Shown here piece after piece: positions 31,464 to 42,506 of a stretch of DNA of 64,000 bases. Positions within the stretch are counted from its first letter, which is position 1. Every line of letters begins with the position of its first letter. The notes below the pieces were generated by a model. That model was not told the origin of the DNA. It was given only the letters and a program-made list of their open reading frames with translations, and ran no database searches. Both the position numbers and the translations under genes were made by a program. Source of the DNA: Nakamurella flava (GTDB lineage Bacteria > Actinomycetota > Actinomycetes > Mycobacteriales > Nakamurellaceae); contig NZ_SZZH01000001.1 in NCBI RefSeq assembly GCF_005298075.1, positions 682,001-746,000 of the forward strand, written 5' to 3'.

Positions 31464-32561
31464 TCAGGGCCGGGAGAAAGCCGCGCGCACGTCCGGCTCG
31501 TCGTCCAGCAGACGACCGAGCACGGCGTGGCCGGCCTGCACCGACGCCACCAGTGGGGACGCCGCCAACGCGCGTCCGGCTTGCGACCGCGAACCCGCCC
31601 GCACCGCCGCGACGGCCACCAGTTCGGCGTCCCGCACCGCCGCCAGCAGACCCAGCTGACCCAGTCCCGGCGCGTGCGTGCGCTCCGGGTGCACCCCCGA
31701 CCGGTCGACCCGGCAGGCGAGTTCCAGCACCAGCCGGGGGGGAAGGGCCGCGACGGTCCCACCGTTGACGACGTGCAGGACGAACCGGCCGGGCTCACCA
31801 CGAAGCGACGCCAGCAGGCCGGTGACCACGGCCCCGCGGTCCTCGACCGGGCCGGACCCCGGTCCGCCGGGGGGCGTCCCCGCGTGGTCCGGGAGATCCC
31901 GCCAGGCTGTACAGCGGTGCACGTCGGCGGTGGCGACGGCGCCCATGGCCGCCAGTGCCCCGGGTGGGAACAGGCGCGCGTCGGCCAGCCGGGCGAGGCG
32001 GTCCGGGTCGGTCAGCAGGTCGGTCAACTGTTCGCGGCCGTCGATCCGCAGCGACCGCAGCCAGCCGATACGGTCCATCCCGAGGTAGTCGATCTCGGCG
32101 CAGGCGGCATCCCGCGAACGGCCGGGGCCAGGGGTGCCGAGCGCGGCCCGCGTGCGGGCCACCAGCGCCGAACCCGAACCGACCCCGACGACGCGGCCGT
32201 CGAGCGGGCCGGCGGCGGCCTGGGCGAGCGCACCGGCCTGATCCCCGACGACGATCAGCCGGGCCCCGGGCGCGGCCGCGGTCAGCTCGGCGACATCGGC
32301 CAGGAAGACCGGCAGGCTGCGCAGCAGCGTGCACAATCCGGCGGCCCCGAGCCCGGCGAACGCGGGGAGGCCGAGTCCCCGGGCCCGCGCGAGGTCCCGA
32401 TCGGCGGCGGTCCGCCCACCCACCGTGCGCGTCCACACCACGACGTCGGCCCCGGCCGCCGCCGACCGCAGGGGACCGGCCAGACGGGTCCGGGTGCCGT
32501 CCCGCCCGGCCAGGAACAGTGTCGGCTCCGGTCCGTCACCGCCGATGATCACGACCCGCAT
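31464..32561 (-). CDS. Degenerate family-4 glycosidase-like protein (6-phospho-beta-glucosidase fold)
   Basis: 365 residues from the ATG at 32561 (leaderless, TAGCGT seven bases upstream). Similarity to GH4 enzymes is seen in the MRVVIIGGDGPEPTL opening, the YLGMDRIGWLRSLRIDGRE segment (about 159-176) and ELACRVDRSGVHP near the end. The catalytic landmarks appear to be missing: the NP of the FTNPA motif is replaced by VGDQAG (105-110), the metal-binding Cys-Asn pair by VGVGSGSA (125-132), and His of GLNHLGW by GMDRIGW (161-167). It is also about 70 residues shorter than active enzymes. It is divergent from a PfkB kinase. It may be a regulator or sugar-phosphate sensor, or simply a decaying gene. 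Confidence 0.7.
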   Translation of the reverse strand: MRVVIIGGDGPEPTLFLAGRDGTRTRLAGPLRSAAAGADVVVWTRTVGGRTAADRDLARARGLGLPAFAGLGAAGLCTLLRSLPVFLADVAELTAAAPGARLIVVGDQAGALAQAAAGPLDGRVVGVGSGSALVARTRAALGTPGPGRSRDAACAEIDYLGMDRIGWLRSLRIDGREQLTDLLTDPDRLARLADARLFPPGALAAMGAVATADVHRCTAWRDLPDHAGTPPGGPGSGPVEDRGAVVTGLLASLRGEPGRFVLHVVNGGTVAALPPRLVLELACRVDRSGVHPERTHAPGLGQLGLLAAVRDAELVAVAAVRAGSRSQAGRALAASPLVASVQAGHAVLGRLLDDEPDVRAAFSRP

Positions 32562-32568
32562 CCGGCCC

Positions 32569-32574
32569 ACGCTA
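32569..32574 (-). promoter_or_regulatory. -10 hexamer of a leaderless promoter for the GH4-like gene
   Basis: TAGCGT on the minus strand, seven bases before the ATG. The divergent PfkB gene starts 113 bases away and has CAAGCT six bases before its GTG. Confidence 0.5.
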
Positions 32575-32674
32575 GCGGCCGGACCACCGCCGTGGGCGGT
32601 GGCCAGGGTGAACCCGCCGCGCAGGGGCGGCCGGCGGGTGCCCAAGGGGCGCCGCCACCTGGCAAGCTCGTCAC

Positions 32675-33730
32675 GTGCAGCAACCGTTCGACGTCATCAT
32701 GCAGGGCACCGTCTTCCTGGACGTGGTCTTCACCGGCCTGCCCGGACTGCCCGGCCTGGGTACGGAGATCCACGCCGAAGGCATGGGGTCGTGCCCCGGT
32801 GGGATCGCGAACCTGGCCGTGGCGGCCAGCCGGCTGGGGCTGCGGACGTCGCTCGCCGCCTCCTTCGGTGACGATCTCTACGGCGACTTCCTGCACCGCA
32901 CCCTGCAGGAGGAGGGCATCGACCTATCGCTGTCGCGGCGGATCCCCGACTGGCACTCGCCGGTGACGGTGTCGCTGGCCGCGAACCGGGACCGCGCGAT
33001 GATCACCCACAGCCACCCGTCGCCGGTGCCGCCCAGCGACCTGCTCGCCACCCTGCCCCCCACCCGGGCCGCCGTCGTGCACCTCGGCGAGGACCTGCCG
33101 GACTGGGTCTCGTCCGCGCGCAGTTCCGACGTCCTGGTGTTCGGCGACGTCGGCTGGGACGACAGCGAACAATGGTCCCGGTCGGTCGTCGACCAGGTCG
33201 GCTGCCTGGACGCGTTCCTGCCCAACAGCACCGAGGCCATGGCCTACACCCGCACCGATGACCCGTGGAACGCGCTGCACGCCCTGGCCGACCAGGTGCC
33301 GGTCGTCGTCATCACCTGTGGTGGGCAGGGCGCCATCGGCATCGACTCCGGAACCGGTGAGCAGGAATGGGTGCCGTCGCTGCCGGTGAACGCCGTGGAC
33401 GCGACCGGCGCCGGGGACGTCTTTGCGGCCGCCTTCGTCGCCGGCACGTTGAGCGGCTGGTCCCTGCGGAACCGGATGGCGTTCGCCAATCTCTGCGCGG
33501 CGCTGTCCGTGCAGCAGGTCGGCGGGTCGCTGGCCGCGCCCGGCTGGGGCGACCTGGCCGACTGGCTGAGCGGGGTGCGGTTCCAGGCCGAGAACGGGTC
33601 CCGGGCCGCGGCCGTGCTGCTGCACAGCTACGGGTTCCTGGACGAACCGTTGACCCAGGCCCTGGCGGCGGGGCCCAACCTGGCCGTCCGGCGGGCGACG
33701 GCCACTATCGCCCGGTCGTCGGACGCCTGA
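32675..33730 (+). CDS. PfkB-family carbohydrate kinase
   Basis: 351 residues from a GTG without a ribosome site. Family landmarks: GGIANLAVAASRLG near residue 48, and the anion-hole/catalytic motif VDATGAGDVFAAAF at about 241-254, with Asp of GAGD as the base. The last 50 residues extend beyond the kinase fold (RAAAVLLHSYGFLDEPLTQA). The substrate could be ribose, fructose, adenosine or another sugar or nucleoside; sequence does not decide. The GH4-like gene next door, divergent across 113 bases, suggests sugar metabolism. Confidence 0.85.
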   Translation: MQQPFDVIMQGTVFLDVVFTGLPGLPGLGTEIHAEGMGSCPGGIANLAVAASRLGLRTSLAASFGDDLYGDFLHRTLQEEGIDLSLSRRIPDWHSPVTVSLAANRDRAMITHSHPSPVPPSDLLATLPPTRAAVVHLGEDLPDWVSSARSSDVLVFGDVGWDDSEQWSRSVVDQVGCLDAFLPNSTEAMAYTRTDDPWNALHALADQVPVVVITCGGQGAIGIDSGTGEQEWVPSLPVNAVDATGAGDVFAAAFVAGTLSGWSLRNRMAFANLCAALSVQQVGGSLAAPGWGDLADWLSGVRFQAENGSRAAAVLLHSYGFLDEPLTQALAAGPNLAVRRATATIARSSDA

Positions 33731-33761
33731 CGTCGATGGCGGACCGCGGAGGGGAGCGAAG

Positions 33762-36023
33762 ATGAGGCGGGCGCCGCGGGTGGCCACCTGGCGGGCCGGG
33801 GCCGACCCGGGGCTGCTGCGGCTGCGGGTCGCTCTGCGCGGGGTCCTCGGCGTGTCGCTCACCGCCGTGGTGCTCAGTCAGCTCGCACCCTGGCTGCACC
33901 TGCCGACACTGTCGGCGATGCTGCTCGGCGGCATGCTCGGCCTGCACGGGGCGGTGACCGCCGCCGGTCGTCCACCCCGGGACGTGGTCCGGACGCTGCT
34001 GCCGTTCCCCCTCCCGGTGGCGGTGGGATCGGTCACCGCGGCGGCCCTGCAGCCCGTGCACGTCGCGCAACTCATCGCGTTCGCGGTGCTGCTGGTGGCG
34101 GCCGTCTTCATCCGGCGCTACGGGCTCCGGGCGATGGCCTACGGGTTGCTCGGCTACCTGAGCTTCTTCACCACGGCGATGCTGCGTCTGCCCCTGGCCG
34201 CAGTGCCCGACCTGCTGATCATCGCCGTGGTCGGCACCCTGCTGACGATCCTGGTGTCCGCCGTGCTGTTGCCCGATCGGCCGATGGCGCTGTACCTGGC
34301 CACCGTCGAGAGCTTCGTCCGTCGGATCCGGCGGGCGGCAGCGCTCGCGGCCGATCAGGCCGACGGGCGTCCCACCGGACGCCTGGCCCGCCGCCGGGGT
34401 CGTCGTCCGGCAGACGCCCTGACCGCGGCCGGGTTTCGTGTCATGGAGGCGGCGCTGCTGGTCGACGGCTACCTGACTCCGTCGTGGTCCAAGGAGCTGA
34501 CCGCCGCGGGGGTCGCCACCGACCGGGCGACCGGTGACCCGCAGACACGGGCCGAGGTCATCGGCACGCCGCCCACCGGGGAACTCGTCGCGGCTCGCAC
34601 GGCCCAGGCCCGTCGACGGCAGTTGATGGACGCCGAGGGTGCGCTCGACGACCTGATCGCCGCCGTGCGCGGCCTACCGGCCCCGGACCCGGAACTGGCC
34701 GCCGTGATCCGTCGACTGGGCGCCGGGGATGCGGTGGGAGCCCGCGCCGCCGCTGTCGCACTAGGCGACGGGGCCCACTCCGCCGGTGGGTCGGTGAACA
34801 ATGCCGCTACCGGCGCACCCGTAGCGGCATTCTCGACCGACCCGCCTCGAGGGTTGGCGTTGGCCGCCGTCGTGCGCTTGGTCGACGCGGTGCCGTCGGG
34901 CATCGGGCCGGAACACGAGCCGCTGTCCGCCCCGCAACGACCGCCGGTGCCGGATCGCATCACCGGCTACCAGCCCGCGGTCGATCTGATCTCCGGGGCC
35001 ATGCCCGGAGCGAAGGGATCGGCGGCGGCCGCGGCGTCGTCCGTCGGGCGGGGCTGGAGCCTCGACACCCGGCAGGTCGTCCAGGCCGCGGTGGCCGCGC
35101 CGGTCGTGCTGGTGCTCGCGGACCTGCTCTCGCCGACCCGGTTCGGCTGGGGGATGTTGGCGTGCCTGCTGGTGCTGACCGGGACGTTCACCGCGGCCGA
35201 GGTCGTCACCAAGGGGGTGCACCGGCTCGTCGGTACGGTCGCCGGGATGCTCGTGGCGACCGTGGCGGTGGCGCTGACCGGCACCAGCCCGGCCGCCGTC
35301 ATCGCGGTGATGGTGGTCTGCGTGTTCCTCGGCCTGTACTTCTTCCGGGTCTCGTACGCCGTCCTGGCGTTCGCCATCACCACGCTGATGGGCGAGCTCT
35401 ACAACCTCGAGGGCCAGTTCAGCCCGGGTCTGCTGGCGCTCCGGGTCGCCGAGACCGGCCTGGGGGCGGGGATCGCGATCGCGGTGACGTTCCTGGTCGT
35501 GCCGCTGCGGGCCCGGCACGCCTGGGTCGCGGCCCGGGCCGCCTTCGACCAGGAGGTCGCCGCGCTGCTGCTCGCCCTGGCCGGACGGTTGGACGATCCG
35601 GAGCCGGTGGGGGACCTGCTCCTGCAGCAGCGGCGGGTCGACGCTCGGGCCCACCAGCTGGTCGTCGTCGGGCAGCCGTTCAGTGGGGCGGGGCTGGTCG
35701 GTGGTCTGACGGTCTTCCGCCCGCGGGCCGGGTTGCTCGATGCGATCCGGGTGGCCACCCGGACCCGCCGGGTGACGCTGCTGGTGGTGCGGTCGGTGCC
35801 CGGTAGCCGACCGGACGTCGCCGCTCGATTGGCAACGCTGGACGATCCCGGGGGCCCGGTCGGTTCGCCGGCGACCGGGGAACCGACCACGACACCTGAT
35901 GTGCTGACCGGGGCGGTGGATCTGCTGGCCGACGCGCTGATCCGCTTCGACGGACCGGCTCAGCCCGCGGACACGCCCGATTCGGCGCGCCGGACCGCAC
36001 CCTCGGCCAGATCGAGAACCTGA
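33762..36023 (+). CDS. FUSC-family membrane protein
   Basis: 753 residues; ATG after GGAGGGGAGCGAAG. Two membrane bundles (about 20-175 and 430-590) are separated by a large cytosolic region and followed by a C-terminal soluble part, as in FUSC/YccS-like putative exporters. The second bundle begins RQVVQAAVAAPVVLVLADLL. Residues about 343-361 are encoded by an inverted repeat (34788-34843) that reads through in frame and looks like an inserted element. The 3' end overlaps the convergent acnR gene by 64 bases. The substrate is unknown; relatives have been linked to aromatic acid export. Confidence 0.85.
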   Translation: MRRAPRVATWRAGADPGLLRLRVALRGVLGVSLTAVVLSQLAPWLHLPTLSAMLLGGMLGLHGAVTAAGRPPRDVVRTLLPFPLPVAVGSVTAAALQPVHVAQLIAFAVLLVAAVFIRRYGLRAMAYGLLGYLSFFTTAMLRLPLAAVPDLLIIAVVGTLLTILVSAVLLPDRPMALYLATVESFVRRIRRAAALAADQADGRPTGRLARRRGRRPADALTAAGFRVMEAALLVDGYLTPSWSKELTAAGVATDRATGDPQTRAEVIGTPPTGELVAARTAQARRRQLMDAEGALDDLIAAVRGLPAPDPELAAVIRRLGAGDAVGARAAAVALGDGAHSAGGSVNNAATGAPVAAFSTDPPRGLALAAVVRLVDAVPSGIGPEHEPLSAPQRPPVPDRITGYQPAVDLISGAMPGAKGSAAAAASSVGRGWSLDTRQVVQAAVAAPVVLVLADLLSPTRFGWGMLACLLVLTGTFTAAEVVTKGVHRLVGTVAGMLVATVAVALTGTSPAAVIAVMVVCVFLGLYFFRVSYAVLAFAITTLMGELYNLEGQFSPGLLALRVAETGLGAGIAIAVTFLVVPLRARHAWVAARAAFDQEVAALLLALAGRLDDPEPVGDLLLQQRRVDARAHQLVVVGQPFSGAGLVGGLTVFRPRAGLLDAIRVATRTRRVTLLVVRSVPGSRPDVAARLATLDDPGGPVGSPATGEPTTTPDVLTGAVDLLADALIRFDGPAQPADTPDSARRTAPSARSRT
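34788..34843. repeat. Inverted repeat (REP/MITE-like palindrome) inside the FUSC gene
   Basis: Two 23-base arms: GGGTCGGT, a 4-base mismatch and AATGCCGCTAC on the left, with the complement on the right, around a 10-base loop (CGGCGCACCC). The inner 11 bp and outer 8 bp pair perfectly. Both strands are open through it in frame with the host gene. I see no second copy in this window. Confidence 0.7.
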
Positions 36024-36541
36024 TCCAGACCTTCCGTCGGGCCGCCGGCGGCCAGTCGGGCGAGCAGGCCGTCGCGGACCAGTTCGAGGAAACCGGCCAA
36101 CGGCTCCACCTCGACGTCCCGTCGGAGAGCACCCGCGTCCCGTTGGCGGCGGAGCCGCTCCCGGGTGGCTGTCCGGATCTGCCGCTCCCACCGGTCCCAT
36201 TGCTGGCGGAACGCGGCGTCCGTCCGCCACCGGCGGGCGATCTCCAGCTGGGTGCCGATCCGGCCCGGGTCGGGGTCGTGGACGAAGTCCCGGAGTACCT
36301 GGATGAGCCCCTGGTCGGCGATGGTCGCGACGGTCAGCTCGGCATCCTGCTCGGCCAGCGCCAGGAACAGCGCTTCCTTGTCGGGGAAGTGGTGGAAGAT
36401 CGCCCCCCGGGAGAGGCCGATCTCTTCCTCCAGCACCCGGACCGTGGCGCCTTCGTACCCGTGCCGCGCGAACGCGGCGCGGGCCCCGTCGAGGATCTGC
36501 TGCCGACGGGCCTCCAGGTGCCCGGGGCTGACGCGTGGCAC
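35960..36541 (-). CDS. acnR: AcnR, TetR-type repressor of aconitase
   Basis: 193 residues from a GTG with GGGAG upstream. TetR HTH at about 14-60 (ARAAFARHGYEGATVRVLEE, then EIGLSRGAIFHHFPDKEALF). It follows acn on the same strand after a 45-base gap, the arrangement found in corynebacteria and mycobacteria (Rv1474c), where AcnR represses acn in response to citrate and Mg. The C-terminal coding end overlaps the FUSC gene by 64 bases on the other strand. A matching operator sits in the acn promoter. Confidence 0.88.
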   Translation of the reverse strand: MPRVSPGHLEARRQQILDGARAAFARHGYEGATVRVLEEEIGLSRGAIFHHFPDKEALFLALAEQDAELTVATIADQGLIQVLRDFVHDPDPGRIGTQLEIARRWRTDAAFRQQWDRWERQIRTATRERLRRQRDAGALRRDVEVEPLAGFLELVRDGLLARLAAGGPTEGLDQVLDLAEGAVRRAESGVSAG

Positions 36542-36586
36542 GTCAGCTCCCGGACAGCTCTGGAGTCACCGCGGGAACTCGATCTC

Positions 36587-39433
<2,847 letters not shown>

Positions 39434-39573
39434 GGCACCCTCCTGAAGTCTTCTCGCAGCGTGTGCGAGGTCAGTACTGCGGCGGCGGAACGGCGGCCCG
39501 GGTGGCGGTGGGGCCTACGGGGACATTGTTCTCCCCGGGCCCCGGGGCGGTGCGCCCGGGTCCACTCCTTTTT

Positions 39574-39590
39574 ACAGTACGCCCGTCATA
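39574..39590 (-). promoter_or_regulatory. AcnR operator overlapping the acn -10
   Basis: On the minus strand GGGC-GTACTG matches the right half and spacer of the motif CAGNACnnncGTACTG that I recall for corynebacterial AcnR, while the left half TATGAC matches partly. TACTGT at 39574-39579 is a candidate acn -10, so bound AcnR would block RNA polymerase. Confidence 0.55.
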
Positions 39591-39621
39591 TTTGGCAGTT
39601 GCACCGGCCGGAGACGCCGAA

Positions 39622-39649
39622 CGGGGCCGGTCCGACAGGACCGGCCCCG
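39622..39649 (-). terminator. Intrinsic terminator between the 553-residue protein gene and acn
   Basis: A perfect 12-bp stem CGGGGCCGGTCC with a 4-base loop, 30 bases after the stop codon of the gene at 39679-41340. Confidence 0.75.
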
Positions 39650-39678
39650 CTCGGGCGATGCAGTGACAGCGCCCGGAT

Positions 39679-41340
39679 CTAGCGACCCTGGGCCAGGGAG
39701 ATCAGGTAGTCGACATCCTCCGGCTCCATACCCTTGAGGATGGAAACGAAGATGTCGGAGAACGACCGGACCGGCGAGACGTACCACTGGCCGTCCACCT
39801 GGGTGGTGACGATGCCCAGGTTGAGCAGTTGCGGCAGCTCGCGCTTGGCCAGATCGCTCAGCTGCGGCGGCAGATCCTCGCCGATCGCCTCGGACAGGTA
39901 GGTGTCGAGGTTGGACTGGTCGATGGTGATGGCCGCCTGGCCGGGGACGTTCAGGGTGACCGCGTTGTTGGCCACGTCCCGGGTCATCGACACGGTCTGA
40001 CCCTCGGCGGTGATGGTGATGGACTCCAGGGACACCTTGGTGCCGCCGGTGACGTCGCTGGTGGTCCACTTGACGTCGTCGACCGTGAACGGGACGTCGC
40101 CGGAGCTGCCGAGCTCGCTGCTGGCCTGATCCACGATCAGCTGGCCGTAGTCGTGCAGCGCACCCATCTCGTCCGGAGCGGTCACCGCGATGACGCCGGC
40201 GATGTCCTGCTTGGCGGCTGCGTCGAACAGCTTGTTCACTGCGTCCTCGGGGCTGCCGGAGCCCTGCGGGGCGATCCGGTCGGCCGCGGTCGGGTTGGGC
40301 AGACCGGCCTCCTGGACCGCGTTGTCGGCGATCGAGTAGAAGAGGCTCACGTACCACTGGCCGCCGCGGTTGACGGTGGCGACGCGAATCGGCTTACCGT
40401 CCCGCTTGGCGACTTCCTGGGCGATGTCCACGGTCTCGGACTTCGGCTGGGCCTGGCTGATCTCCTTGCCGAAGGCGTCCTTGATCTTGTCGCTCAGCGG
40501 GATCTGGCTGGGGTCGCTCTGCACGGTGATCTTGCCGCCGGTGAGCTTGACCACGCGGATCGAGTCGGTGATCTGATCGTCCGTGCCGTCGAAGGTCAGG
40601 CCCTCGATCGAGATCTTGGTGCCGGTCATCGAGTCCGCGGAGGCCTGCGGGCTCAGCACCTCGAGCCGCTTGAGCTCGCCGATGATGTCGTAGTTCAGGT
40701 CGGTGAACAGCTTGGCCTCGGCCGGGTCGAGCTGGTCGGCCAGCCCGATCGGATCGGAGTTCCCCAGCGAGGTGAACAGCGCGTTGACCGCGTCCTGTGG
40801 GCTGGCCTGGCCGGAGGCCGCGGTCTGCACGCCGGGTCCGTTGTTACGGGATGCGAAGTACCAGACCCCGCCGCCGATCAGCAGGGCGACCACCGCGACG
40901 ATCGCGGTGATGAGCAGGCCCTTGCTCTTCTTCGGCTCGGCTGGGGCGCCACCACCGAACTGCTGCGGCGGGAACTGCTGGGTGTTCGGCTGGCCGTACT
41001 GGCCGTACTGATCGCCCGGGCCGGGCTGGCCGTACTGACCGGGTTGGCCGTACTGACCGCCCTGTCCGGGCTGGCCGTACTGACCACCCTGGCCGGGCTG
41101 GCCGTATTGACCGGGTTGGCCGTACTGACCGCCCTGACCCGGCTGACCACCCTGACCGGGCTGTCCGTAGGAACCCGGCTGGGCGCCCTGCGGGCCCCAG
41201 CCCTGGGGTCCGGAATTCTGCGGACCGGATCCCTGGCCGCCCTGGGGCGCCCAGCCGGACGGGCCCGACCCCGGAGAACCCGGCTGCTGGCCGCTCGGGC
41301 GCCAGCCTTCCGGTCCCGTGGATCCGCCGTGATCAGTCAT
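39679..41340 (-). CDS. Single-pass membrane protein with Gly/Gln/Tyr repeat tail and duplicated outer domain
   Basis: 553 residues from the ATG with GAAGGGACAG upstream; the frame is open further but has no ribosome site. Residues 1-135 are low-complexity, with QPGQGGQYGQPGQYG repeats at 56-118. PKKSKGLL leads into one span (141-163). The outer part looks like two related modules: ASPQDAVNALFTSLGNSDP and GSPEDAVNKLFDAAAKQD each open a module that closes with GQWYVS. I do not recognise a named family. The plan (Gly/Gln-rich cytosolic tail, PKKS, one span, outer domain) repeats that of the DUF4333 protein at 2522-3559. A role in cell-envelope assembly is a guess. Confidence 0.75.
   Translation of the reverse strand: MTDHGGSTGPEGWRPSGQQPGSPGSGPSGWAPQGGQGSGPQNSGPQGWGPQGAQPGSYGQPGQGGQPGQGGQYGQPGQYGQPGQGGQYGQPGQGGQYGQPGQYGQPGPGDQYGQYGQPNTQQFPPQQFGGGAPAEPKKSKGLLITAIVAVVALLIGGGVWYFASRNNGPGVQTAASGQASPQDAVNALFTSLGNSDPIGLADQLDPAEAKLFTDLNYDIIGELKRLEVLSPQASADSMTGTKISIEGLTFDGTDDQITDSIRVVKLTGGKITVQSDPSQIPLSDKIKDAFGKEISQAQPKSETVDIAQEVAKRDGKPIRVATVNRGGQWYVSLFYSIADNAVQEAGLPNPTAADRIAPQGSGSPEDAVNKLFDAAAKQDIAGVIAVTAPDEMGALHDYGQLIVDQASSELGSSGDVPFTVDDVKWTTSDVTGGTKVSLESITITAEGQTVSMTRDVANNAVTLNVPGQAAITIDQSNLDTYLSEAIGEDLPPQLSDLAKRELPQLLNLGIVTTQVDGQWYVSPVRSFSDIFVSILKGMEPEDVDYLISLAQGR
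40986..41175 (-). repeat. Tandem low-complexity repeat coding for GQYGQPGQ units
   Basis: About 190 bases of imperfect repeats (units such as GGCCGTACTGACC on the plus strand) encode residues 56-118 of the membrane protein. Copy number is likely to vary between strains. Confidence 0.7.
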
Positions 41341-41657
41341 CGAATGCTGTCCCTTCGGTCGAGAACGCCCGGATGGGGCGGTCGGCACCGCAACGGTCGT
41401 CAACCGGTGCCCGGGTGGTACGGCCGCCGGGTGGTTGCCGGCGGTGGCGACAGGAGCGGCGAGGCCGACGTTTCGTACCGCAATCTCACGATCGACCCAC
41501 AGTGACCCCCGAAGGTGGGCCCCGTCGTTCAGGCCGCTCTCCGGTGATCCCCTCCTGTTTCCCATTGTGACGGAGGGGACGCGCGGGACGTTGCCGCCTT
41601 CGTCCACGGTCGGGCGATCTCGAACGGGCGACCCGGGGGCGCCACCGGTCGGGTGGG
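41341..41657. other. 317-base intergenic region
   Basis: This stretch lies upstream of the 553-residue membrane protein gene and after the stop of the next minus-strand gene. No open frame has a credible start and I see no strong hairpin. It presumably holds the promoter for 39679-41340, which I cannot place. Confidence 0.4.
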
Positions 41658-42182
41658 TCAGCGCAGCGGGTGGGAGCGCAGCAGGGCGATGCCACCGGCG
41701 ATGAACAGCAGGGCGCCGGTCAGCATTACCGACGGTCCGGTCAGGTCGAGTCGGACCACGGACGCCGAGCCCGCGAGTCCGAACCACAGGGCGGTCCCCG
41801 CCAGCCCGCCGGCCAGCAGTCCCAGGAGGACGGCCAGGAAACCCGCGGTCCGCCAGCACCGGAAGGCCGCGACGAGGACCGGGAGGACGAAGCTGGCACA
41901 GATGGCGGGCCAGGCGGCGACGAGGGTGCCGCCCAGTCCGTCCGCGACACCCAGGCGGTCGGCCACCCCGGCGACGGCGAAGCTGGACCGCCGTACCGTG
42001 CCCGAGATCAACCAGGGCAGGAAGGCGCCGACGAGGATCAGGATCAGGCCCGGTAGGCCCAGGAGCACGCCGGTGCGCGCCGTGCGCCGCGGTGCTGGGG
42101 CAGTGGCGGCGGGTCCCCAGGGGCCGGGTGGACCGGAACGAACGATGGGGAGGGGATCGGTCGGGCGGGAGCCATCGATCAT
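41658..42182 (-). CDS. Hypothetical four-span membrane protein
   Basis: 174 residues from the ATG at 42182. After a Pro-rich cytosolic start, spans lie at about 40-58, 85-105, 112-132 and 146-165 (LLGLPGLILILVGAFLPWLI is the first). No family recognised. CACACT six bases before the ATG may be the -10 of a leaderless transcript. It is divergent from the NlpC/P60 gene. Confidence 0.65.
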   Translation of the reverse strand: MIDGSRPTDPLPIVRSGPPGPWGPAATAPAPRRTARTGVLLGLPGLILILVGAFLPWLISGTVRRSSFAVAGVADRLGVADGLGGTLVAAWPAICASFVLPVLVAAFRCWRTAGFLAVLLGLLAGGLAGTALWFGLAGSASVVRLDLTGPSVMLTGALLFIAGGIALLRSHPLR

Positions 42183-42506
42183 CGGCCCAGTGTGTCGCCT
42201 CAGCACCCGGGCCCGCGCCCACTCTGGGTGAGAACAAACGTCCGACGTCGCGCAAAAGTATGAAAATCACTCAGCGTCGTCCGTTATGTCCATAGTGTGA
42301 CAGGTGTGCCGTGCGTGGCCCCTGGTCAACAGTGGGACACGAGTGGCATGGTGCGGCTGCGTGTCGTGGTGACACCGCACGGTGGCGAGCACGCGCGGGT
42401 CCGTTCGGAAGGCCGAGCGCCCACCTCCGGGGGGAGGGGGTGCGACCGTCCCGATCGATCAGCGGCCCCGGGTTCGCCCGGCGTCCGGAAGAGGGGAACG
42501 ACACAC
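42183..42506. promoter_or_regulatory. 324-base divergent promoter region and long leader of the NlpC/P60 gene
   Basis: An A/T-richer patch at 42240-42300 contains TAGTGT (42293-42298), a plausible -10 for the rightward NlpC/P60 gene, which would give a leader of about 200 bases. Five bases after it a GTG (42304) opens a 22-codon frame ending at 42372 that encodes three Cys. An imperfect inverted repeat GTGTC-N5-GACAC lies at 42361-42375. I looked for the c-di-AMP riboswitch common before such genes and did not find its conserved core. Confidence 0.4.

Noticed and set aside
35960-36541. TetR regulator as controller of the adjacent FUSC putative exporter
   Set aside because: Orientation, 45-base spacing from acn and the AcnR-like operator in the acn promoter fit AcnR better; the overlap with the FUSC gene is only tail to tail.
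41341-41657. Small genes in the intergenic stretch
   Set aside because: Open frames here have no ribosome site, no TANNNT near a start and no recognisable composition; they are typical chance frames.
42297-42506. c-di-AMP (ydaO-type) riboswitch in the leader of the NlpC/P60 gene
   Set aside because: This class is common before actinobacterial wall hydrolase genes, but I could not find its conserved GGGGGA and GGGTGAAT-like core segments or the closing helices.
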